Source: Pseudomonadota bacterium
GTDB lineage: Bacteria; Myxococcota_A; Polyangia; Polyangiales; Polyangiaceae
Assembly (NCBI GenBank): GCA_023460875.1
Contig: JAEWOQ010000406.1
Coordinates: 1-13,232 of the forward strand
Length of the DNA: 13,232 nucleotides
Reading direction: 5' to 3'
This document shows, one piece after another, positions 1 through 8,032 of the stretch. The translations under genes were made by a program, and so were the position numbers. The notes under the pieces are model-generated. The model worked only from the letters and a program-made list of their open reading frames with translations, did not search any database and had not been told where the DNA came from. Position 1 is the stretch's first letter. Each line of letters starts with the position of its first letter.

Positions 1-638
1 GCTGGAGCGGGGCTCGAGGGAGTTGCCAGCGCGATCGGGGGCTCCGACGCGGCCGCGGAGGGCAGCGCCGCGGAGGACAGCGCCGCGGAGGGCAGCGCCG
101 CGGAGGGCAGCGCCGCGCCCTGCTCCGGGGACAGCTCCAGAGACACGCCTGTCGGCGGTGGTGTGGAGCGCGCGGGGACGGGCGGAGGCTGGCCCCCGTA
201 ATAGACACGAATCGCCGAGCGGATCTCCGAAGGCGGGGCGATCATCGGGCGCACCGGCAACCCCGCGTACAGCTCCACCTCGGCGCGCGCCTCCAGGTCC
301 GTCGGGTCGTCCATGGCGACGTAGAGCGTCTCCTTCTGGTAGCGGGAGCGGCGCACGTAGATGGGAATGAGGCAGTGGCGTTCGGCCAGCTCGCGCTGCA
401 CGAGGTTGAGCAGCTGGCGCGAAAAATCGATGTGGTGCAGCGACACCCAAGGCACGCTCAGCTGCTGGCTCAAGACCTGGGTGACCTGGGTCTCCGTGAC
501 GTAGCCACTCGCGACCAGGAGGGCCCCCAAGCGTCGTCCGTCGCTGGCCTGCAGGGCGAGCACCTCCTGCAGCTGCTCGGGTGTGATGATCTTCGCTCCT
601 ACCAGCAGCTCTCCAAGGCGCACCCGGTTCCGGTCCAT
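1..638 (-). CDS. MshEN (GspE N-terminal) domain protein, C-terminus cut by window edge
   Basis: The reading frame runs open from an ATG at 638 to the window edge, giving 212 visible codons. Residues 7-30 and 36-59 are two 24-residue motifs starting RLG and ending in Gln, separated by five residues. This is the layout of the MshEN domain, which binds cyclic di-GMP in type II secretion and type IV pilus ATPases. Motif 2 keeps the internal Gly (G45); motif 1 has Lys16 in its place. The fold continues to about residue 145. A Pro/Ala-rich linker with an ALPSA-type repeat follows. Whether an ATPase or another output domain comes next cannot be seen. An in-frame TAG lies just upstream of the ATG, so only GTG 641 or CTG 644 could replace it; no strong ribosome binding site is visible. 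The gene is divergent from the Ser/Thr kinase gene. The domain call is fairly sure; the role is unknown. Confidence 0.85.
   Translation of the reverse strand, partial: MDRNRVRLGELLVGAKIITPEQLQEVLALQASDGRRLGALLVASGYVTETQVTQVLSQQLSVPWVSLHHIDFSRQLLNLVQRELAERHCLIPIYVRRSRYQKETLYVAMDDPTDLEARAEVELYAGLPVRPMIAPPSEIRSAIRVYYGGQPPPVPARSTPPPTGVSLELSPEQGAALPSAALPSAALSSAALPSAAASEPPIALATPSSPAP
52..117. repeat. 15-bp tandem repeat, four copies, in coding sequence
   Basis: The unit GCCGCGGAGGGCAGC occurs at 52-66, 67-81, 82-96 and 97-111, with a partial fifth at 112-117. Copy 2 differs by one base. The length is a multiple of three, so it adds five-residue Ala/Leu/Pro/Ser blocks to the linker of the minus-strand MshEN protein without breaking the frame. 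Confidence 0.9.
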
Positions 639-727
639 CACCAGGACAGGCTACGTCCTTCTGCCGCAGCGACCAAGGGGCGCCTCTCCGGACGGTTTAC
701 GGGTCGTCGCGGCTCGTTTTCCGACAG

Positions 728-759
728 GCGCGCACACCCCGCGCGCACACCCCGCGCGC
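728..759. repeat. 13-bp tandem repeat in divergent intergenic region
   Basis: GCGCGCACACCCC occurs twice, at 728-740 and 741-753, followed by six bases of a third copy. It lies in the 256-bp spacer (639-894) between the divergent MshEN and kinase genes. No convincing promoter hexamers were found in that spacer. The repeat could be a protein site or simple slippage. Confidence 0.75.
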
Positions 760-837
760 TAATGCGCTTGCTCACGCCCGCCCTCAGCGACAAAAACCGT
801 GCACCTCGGGGATCGGCGACAATGCCGCAAAAGCCTT

Positions 838-863
838 GTAGGGTGGGAGTTCGGCCCACCTAC
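838..863. promoter_or_regulatory. Inverted repeat upstream of the kinase gene
   Basis: GTAGGGTGGG (838-847) and CCCACCTAC (855-863) form a nine-pair stem with one bulged G and a seven-base loop. It ends about 30 bases before the kinase ATG. No T-tract follows, so it is not a standard terminator. It could be an operator or a leader hairpin. The role is inferred from position only. Confidence 0.4.
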
Positions 864-894
864 GAGAGGCACCGAAGCCCCCGCAGACCCGGTC

Positions 895-3564
<2,670 letters not shown>

Positions 3565-3601
3565 GAGGGCCCGCGGGAACGCGGCGCCCCATCACCGATC
3601 C

Positions 3602-4660
3602 ATGAAGCCAGCGCCCTCCCTCGTCACCCGCTGGGATCTCGACAAGACGTACCTGCGCACCGAGTTCCACACGCTCGGTGATCTCCTGCGCGCGGCGTTG
3701 GAGCGCCCTGACCAGAAGCGAGCCGTCCCCGGCGCTGCGCGCTTGTTGAGGGAGCTCGCCCACGTCGATGCCCGCATCCACATCCTCAGCGGCAGCCCGC
3801 GGCAGATGCGCCGCGCCATCTCCGAGCGCCTGTCTCTCGACGGCGTCTACTACGACGAGCTCACCCTCAAGCCGAACCTGCAGAACCTGCTGCGCCTGCG
3901 GTTCCGAGCCCTGAAAGATCAGCTGAGCTACAAGCTCCCTGCGCTCCTCGAGGCGCGCATGCGCGAGCGCTACGTCCTGGGCGTCCTCCCGTGCCCGGAG
4001 ATCCTCCTCGGGGACGACTCGGAGGCGGACGCCTTCGTGTACTCACTCTATGCAGACCTCTGCTCCGGGCGGGTCGACATGGAGCAGCTCGAGGCGGTGC
4101 TCCAGGCGGGGCACGTGGACTCCGCGATCACCGAGCAGTGCCTGGCCGCGGTGCGGAGCCTGCGCGCGCCCCGCGACGGCGCGCCCCGCAGCGACGGCGC
4201 GGAAACCTTCCGCATCCTCATCCACCTCGATCAACAGACCCCGCCCTCACGCTTCGCCAGCCACACGTCCCGGCTGGTGCCGTTCTATAACTACGCACAG
4301 GCGGCGCTGATCCTGGTGGACGACGGTCACCTCCCCGCCGTGGCGGCTTACCGGGTCGCGCAAGAGCTCTGCGACCAGTTCCGCTTCGACCTGGACGCGC
4401 TCGCGCGGAGCTATCTCGACCTGCGACGCCGCGGGCACTTGAGCGGGCGTGCCCTCGACGCGCTCCGGGCCGCGCGCGACTTGGCCCCCGCCGAGGTCGC
4501 CCGCTGGCCTGATCACATCGCCGCGGAGCTTCGCAACGCGGAGGCGGCCGAGGACGAAGGCGCCCCCGCAGCAGCCGCGCAGCCTCGAGGCGTTCCGGCT
4601 CCGCTGGATTACGTCAGCCTGGCAGCCCACCACCGCGGCGGCCGAAATCGCCGCATCTGA
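3602..4660 (+). CDS. App1-like (DUF2183-type) phosphatase domain protein
   Basis: A 352-residue protein whose first 155 residues carry the haloacid-dehalogenase pattern of the App1/DUF2183 phosphatidate phosphatase family. Motif I is WDLDKT (Asp12, Asp14), motif II ILSGSP (61-66), motif III Lys111 in YKLPAL, and motif IV LLGDDSEAD (135-143). The order and spacing fit that family. Lipid specificity is not shown, and the SGS and GDDSEAD forms differ slightly from the usual SNS/SAS and GDSGQxD. Residues 200-352 are a mostly helical, unrecognised C-terminal region ending in an Ala-rich, probably disordered tail. No signal peptide or membrane segment is seen. The ATG at 3602 is chosen because the DxD motif begins ten residues later, as in the family; the ribosome binding site is poor. 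It follows the kinase by 37 bases. The domain call is likely; the substrate is unknown. Confidence 0.8.
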   Translation: MKPAPSLVTRWDLDKTYLRTEFHTLGDLLRAALERPDQKRAVPGAARLLRELAHVDARIHILSGSPRQMRRAISERLSLDGVYYDELTLKPNLQNLLRLRFRALKDQLSYKLPALLEARMRERYVLGVLPCPEILLGDDSEADAFVYSLYADLCSGRVDMEQLEAVLQAGHVDSAITEQCLAAVRSLRAPRDGAPRSDGAETFRILIHLDQQTPPSRFASHTSRLVPFYNYAQAALILVDDGHLPAVAAYRVAQELCDQFRFDLDALARSYLDLRRRGHLSGRALDALRAARDLAPAEVARWPDHIAAELRNAEAAEDEGAPAAAAQPRGVPAPLDYVSLAAHHRGGRNRRI

Positions 4661-4664
4661 AGGG

Positions 4665-4685
4665 CTTTTGGGCTGCCCCCAAGAG
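4665..4685 (+). terminator. Possible hairpin terminator after the App1-like gene
   Basis: CTTTTGGG (4665-4672) pairs with CCCAAGAG (4678-4685), an eight-pair stem with one G-U pair and a five-base loop. It starts five bases after the stop codon. No T-run follows, so termination may be weak or Rho-assisted. Confidence 0.35.
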
Positions 4686-4693
4686 GGTCCGGC

Positions 4694-4721
4694 TTGCCTT
4701 CGAATGGACCCCGAGTAAAAG
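4694..4721 (+). promoter_or_regulatory. Candidate sigma70-like promoter for SUKH-hisD
   Basis: TTGCCT (4694-4699), a 16-base spacer, then TAAAAG (4716-4721). The segment is richer in A/T than its surroundings and lies about 90 bases before the preferred SUKH start. Each hexamer matches the consensus at only four positions, so this is tentative. Confidence 0.35.
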
Positions 4722-4813
4722 GTTACTTCGACCCTTCGACCATCGGCGCCAGCTACGGTGCCACCTCCGGGCGGGCCTGGACGAGCGCACGCCATCAGAA
4801 AGTAGGTCGCCCC

Positions 4814-5422
4814 TTGGACAGCGATCTTGCGGAATCGATCAGCGCGTTGAAAGAGGCTTTCGAGGCTCGGGCGGTGCCCCTATCCCTCGGCGACGGCGAC
4901 GAGGCGGAGATCGCCTCCCTGCGCTCCAAGCTCGAGCTCCCGCGACGTTATCGGGATTTTCTGGGGAAGTGTGACCCCGTCGATCTGGAGACACGGACCC
5001 CAGCGGAGCGGGTCCGCTTGATCCCGACGAGCGAGCTCCTAGAAGAACAGAAGGGCTACGCCCTCGATGACGCCGGAGAGCCGATCGAGCAGCCCCGTCC
5101 CTCGGGGTGGCGCTCGAGCTGGGTCATCATCGGTCACAGCTCGCTGCTCGGCGATCCCTACTTCCTGGATGTGGCCGAGCCGGACGCGGAGGGCGACTGC
5201 CCCGTGTACACGGCGATGAGCGGCACCGAGACGTGGCAGCCGCGGCTCTGCGCGTCGAGCTTCGCGATGTTCTTGCGCATCCTCGCGGTCAGCATGCAGG
5301 TGGCGGGCGGCTTCGCCGACGACGACATCGACATGGACGATGAGGAGGTCTTCCGCGAAGCCCTCGGCCCCAAGATCCGCCAGTACGACCCCGCAGCGGT
5401 GAAGGCCGGACACTGGACATGA
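4814..5422 (+). CDS. SMI1/KNR4 (SUKH) family protein
   Basis: A 202-residue acidic protein with the SUKH pattern: ELPRRYRDFLGKC (41-53, the family's Leu-Pro...Tyr...Phe-Leu helix), WVIIGHSSLLGDPYFLD (103-119, the strand with the typical G-G/D-D turn), and SFAMFLRIL (149-157). SUKH proteins are a broad superfamily that includes immunity proteins to contact-dependent and polymorphic toxins, and also cellular regulators. No toxin gene adjoins it here. The start is uncertain. TTG at 4814 (weak AGG seven bases upstream) is preferred because the upstream 40 codons have less biased third positions and overlap promoter-like sequence. TTG at 4694, with GAGGG six bases upstream, would give 242 residues. 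The stop overlaps the hisD start as ATGA, so the two are likely translated together. The family call is likely; the function is unknown. Confidence 0.78.
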   Translation: MDSDLAESISALKEAFEARAVPLSLGDGDEAEIASLRSKLELPRRYRDFLGKCDPVDLETRTPAERVRLIPTSELLEEQKGYALDDAGEPIEQPRPSGWRSSWVIIGHSSLLGDPYFLDVAEPDAEGDCPVYTAMSGTETWQPRLCASSFAMFLRILAVSMQVAGGFADDDIDMDDEEVFREALGPKIRQYDPAAVKAGHWT

Positions 5423-6747
5423 AGGACGACACGCTCACCATCGAGCTCGAAGGGACGAGCGGCTTCGAGCGGCTCCTCGAGCAGCTGAGTCGGCGCGGCG
5501 AGACGGACCTGGACCGGGTCGAGCCCGCCGTGCGGGAGATCCTGCGGGAGGTGCGCGACGAGGGCGACGCCGCGGTGCGGCGCTACGTCGCGCGCTTCGA
5601 GAACCGTGATGTGTCCGAGCTCGTCGTGCGCGACTATGACGGGGCCGCTGCCCTCGCGTCCCTCGCTCCCGAGCTGCGACGAGCGCTGGAGACGGCCGCG
5701 ACGCGCATCCGCGACTACCACCAGCGGCAGGCGGAGCAACAGCGCAGCTTCGAATACGAGAAGGACGGCGTCACGCTGGCGAGCCGCGTCACGCCCCTCG
5801 CCCGGGTGGGCATCTACGCCCCGGGCGGCAAGGCCTGCTATCCGTCGAGCGTCTTGATGGCCGCGGTGCCCGCGGCGGTCGCCGGCGTCGAGGCCATCTA
5901 TCTCGCCAGCCCTGATACGAGCGCCGAGGTGCGCGCCGCCTGTCACCTGGCGGGCGTCACCGCGCTGGTGGACGCAGGCGGAGCTCAAGCGATCGCCGCC
6001 CTCGCCTACGGCACCGAGACCGTTCCCCGCGTCGACAAGATCGTCGGCCCAGGAAACATCTACGTCGCGGCGGCCAAGCGGCTCGTCTTCGGAGAGGTCG
6101 ACATCGACAGCATCGCGGGGCCGAGCGAGATCCTCGTGGTGGCCGACGACTCGGCCGATCCAGAGGTCGTCGCGGCGGACCTGCTCTCCCAGGCAGAGCA
6201 TGACGAGGACGCCTACCCGCTGCTGCTGACCACGGACGAGCCCCTCGCCCGCGCGACCGGCGCCGCCGTGACACGCCAGCTCGCCGCGCTCCCGGAGCTG
6301 GACAGCAGGGGACGACCTCGCCGCGCGGTGGCAGAGGAGTCCGTCCGCCGGAACGGCTTCGCCCTCGTCGTGTCCAACCGCGACGCGCTGGCTCACATCG
6401 CCAACACCCTCGCCGTCGAGCACGTCGCGGTGCAGACCCACAGCGCCTCCGAGCTGGCCGCTCGGATCGTGCGCGCAGGGGCGCTGTTCGTGGGTCACTT
6501 CACGCCCGAGGCTGCCGGAGACTACCTCGCGGGGCCGTCGCACGTGCTCCCCACCGGAGGAGCGGCTCGCTACGGCGCTCCCCTCGGGGTCTACGACTTC
6601 GTCTCACGCAGCTCGGTGATCAGCTACGCTGAGGGTGCCCTCGCCGCCCAGGCCGACGACATCACCGCCTTCGCGCGCAGCGAAGGGCTCGAGGCTCACG
6701 CGCGCGCGGTGGAGATCCGCACGAAGCCGGGCCGCGCGCGCGCTTGA
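5419..6747 (+). CDS. hisD: Histidinol dehydrogenase
   Basis: This enzyme performs the last two steps of histidine synthesis, L-histidinol to L-histidine with two NAD+. It is 442 residues, the normal family length. The signature residues are present: the KIVGPGNIYV segment (207-216), GPSEILV (234-240), zinc ligands Gln258 and His261 in LSQAEHD, the catalytic Glu334-His335 pair, Asp368 in EAAGDY, and His427 in GLEAHARA. All expected active-site and metal residues are there, so it should be functional. The ATG sits inside the SUKH stop (ATGA), with only a weak GGA eight bases upstream, which points to coupled re-initiation. No other his gene is in the window, so it lies outside a his operon here. 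It converges on the FHA gene. Confidence 0.97.
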   Translation: MKDDTLTIELEGTSGFERLLEQLSRRGETDLDRVEPAVREILREVRDEGDAAVRRYVARFENRDVSELVVRDYDGAAALASLAPELRRALETAATRIRDYHQRQAEQQRSFEYEKDGVTLASRVTPLARVGIYAPGGKACYPSSVLMAAVPAAVAGVEAIYLASPDTSAEVRAACHLAGVTALVDAGGAQAIAALAYGTETVPRVDKIVGPGNIYVAAAKRLVFGEVDIDSIAGPSEILVVADDSADPEVVAADLLSQAEHDEDAYPLLLTTDEPLARATGAAVTRQLAALPELDSRGRPRRAVAEESVRRNGFALVVSNRDALAHIANTLAVEHVAVQTHSASELAARIVRAGALFVGHFTPEAAGDYLAGPSHVLPTGGAARYGAPLGVYDFVSRSSVISYAEGALAAQADDITAFARSEGLEAHARAVEIRTKPGRARA

Positions 6748-6784
6748 GCTCCGGAACAGCGAGCGTCTGCGTCCTCTGCCCGCT

Positions 6785-6885
6785 CCGCGGACCGTGAGCG
6801 CTCCCGGAGCGTCAGCCCACGTCGTAACGGCGCGTCGCTGCGTCGAGAGACGACGCCGCGGACCGCTCCCTGAGCGTCAGCCCAC
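6785..6885. repeat. Imperfect direct repeat with palindromic cores
   Basis: A 21-base element occurs at 6800-6820 and 6865-6885 with one mismatch. Both copies are preceded by CCGCGGACCG (6785-6794 and 6856-6865), with six extra bases in copy 1. Each has a CGCTC...GAGCG palindrome (6799-6811 and 6864-6876). Copy 2 includes the FHA stop codon, so copy 1 looks like a duplicated gene end. Confidence 0.75.
6840..6856. terminator. Hairpin between convergent hisD and FHA genes
   Basis: GCGTCG (6840-6845) and CGACGC (6851-6856) form a perfect six-pair stem with loop AGAGA. It lies between two convergent genes, a position that fits a bidirectional terminator. No T-tract is present on either side. Confidence 0.4.
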
Positions 6886-7836
6886 CGGCTCGATGTAGCC
6901 CTTGCGGATGAGGGCCAACATGGCCTGAGCGGTCTCCAGATCCGACCTCGGCGATCGGTCGAGGGTCGCCTGGAGGCTCGGCGAGTTGATGGCGAGCTGC
7001 AGCACGTCCAGCTGGCCCTGCTCCAGCTCGTGGAGGGGCGCCTCCAGAGGCGTCTTCAAGGTCAGGCGTTTGTCGGGCGCCGGCAACATCCGGCGGAGGT
7101 TGTTGAGCTCATCGAGCTGTCGGAACCCCTCCATCAAGAACTCCTGAGCCGACAGATCCAGGGGCTGCTCGGCGCGCTCTTCACGGGGCGGCTCGAGGGC
7201 AAAGGTGCCCTGGCTCCAGGCCAGCATGCGAAAGGCCGCCTTCTGGGGGGGCATCTCCGAGATGCCGTCGATGCTGGCGTCTTCGATCAGGCCGTCCCGG
7301 AGCACGAACCGACCGACATCGGCGGAGTGAATCACCAGCACTCCCGATTTCCTGGAAGTGCCGAAGAGCTGCATCAGATCCGGCAGCGGGATCTCCTCGA
7401 GGTTCCCGCTCATCCGCGCCGCCCCCGAGGTCCCCGAGTGGCGGACCGTGGACTTGCCGAAGGCGACTCGCTGCAGGTTCGAGGCGCTCTGGTGCTGGTC
7501 CAGGCTCACCAGCTTGAGGATGCTGGTCCCGATCAGCAGCCGGTCCCCTTCCCGCAAGGAGGCGCGCTCCACTCGCTCCCCGTTCACGAAGGTCCCATTG
7601 GTGGAGCCGAGATCCTCGATCTCGACGACCCCCTGCCGCATCTCGATGCGAGCGTGCTTGCGAGAGACCATCTCCTCCACGAGGACCATGTCCAGATCGC
7701 TGGAGCGCCCCACGACGACGGACGCCCCTTCGCTCAGGGGAAACTCACCGCCTTGGTACTTCCCCGAGATGAAGCGGAGAGCGAGCCGTCCCCTCTCGGG
7801 AGGACCGGCATCAGGGGAGTTCGACGAGGAGTTCAT
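6877..7836 (-). CDS. FHA domain and DUF4388 (PATAN-type) protein
   Basis: A 319-residue cytoplasmic signalling protein. Residues 16-110 form an FHA phosphothreonine-binding domain with GRSSDLD (43-49), the SRKHARIE core (58-65) and GSTNGTFVNG (77-86). Arg44, Ser58, His61 and Asn80 fit the usual binding and structural positions. From about 142 to 240 it has the DUF4388 pattern, beginning SGNLEEIPLPDLMQLF and continuing with SGVLVI and the GRFVLRDG strand. The last 70 residues are helical. It probably reads Ser/Thr phosphorylation and passes this to a partner. A Ser/Thr kinase gene lies about 3.3 kb away on the other strand, but a link between them is not shown. The ATG at 7836 is chosen because the next in-frame ATG (7947) overlaps the promoter -10. 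The ribosome binding site is poor. Domains are confident; the pathway is unknown. Confidence 0.93.
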   Translation of the reverse strand: MNSSSNSPDAGPPERGRLALRFISGKYQGGEFPLSEGASVVVGRSSDLDMVLVEEMVSRKHARIEMRQGVVEIEDLGSTNGTFVNGERVERASLREGDRLLIGTSILKLVSLDQHQSASNLQRVAFGKSTVRHSGTSGAARMSGNLEEIPLPDLMQLFGTSRKSGVLVIHSADVGRFVLRDGLIEDASIDGISEMPPQKAAFRMLAWSQGTFALEPPREERAEQPLDLSAQEFLMEGFRQLDELNNLRRMLPAPDKRLTLKTPLEAPLHELEQGQLDVLQLAINSPSLQATLDRSPRSDLETAQAMLALIRKGYIEPVG

Positions 7837-7942
7837 CGGCGGCACAACGACCCGACCCAGCTCGACGGTGAGCTGGAGGCCATCCTGGAGTGTAGGCGTT
7901 TGCCCCGCCCGACGGCGGCAGGAGCCGGCGAACGCGCGCAAA

Positions 7943-7972
7943 AGCATAGGCGGCGCACACCGCGAGGGTCAA
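7943..7972 (-). promoter_or_regulatory. Sigma70-type promoter for the FHA gene
   Basis: On the minus strand, TTGACC (7972-7967), an 18-base spacer and TATGCT (7948-7943). The -35 matches the consensus at five of six positions and the -10 at four of six. Transcription would start near 7936, giving a leader of about 100 bases. It lies in the 196-base gap after the histidine kinase gene, so the FHA gene can be transcribed separately. Confidence 0.65.
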
Positions 7973-8032
7973 GAAAGCACAAAGATCGCAAACAGTTGAC
8001 GAGAACCAAGGCTCCCCCGGCCGGGCCAGCGC

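Noticed and set aside
4694..5422. SUKH gene as a toxin-immunity pair
   Set aside because: No toxin or secreted effector lies nearby; the coupled gene is an intact histidinol dehydrogenase.
5158..6543. Long minus-strand open frame opposite hisD
   Set aside because: hisD is complete with all active-site residues; the antisense product has no recognisable motif.
8019..8028. CCCGGCCGGG palindrome after the histidine kinase stop as a terminator
   Set aside because: It has no room for a loop and no T-tract; such palindromes are expected by chance at this GC content.
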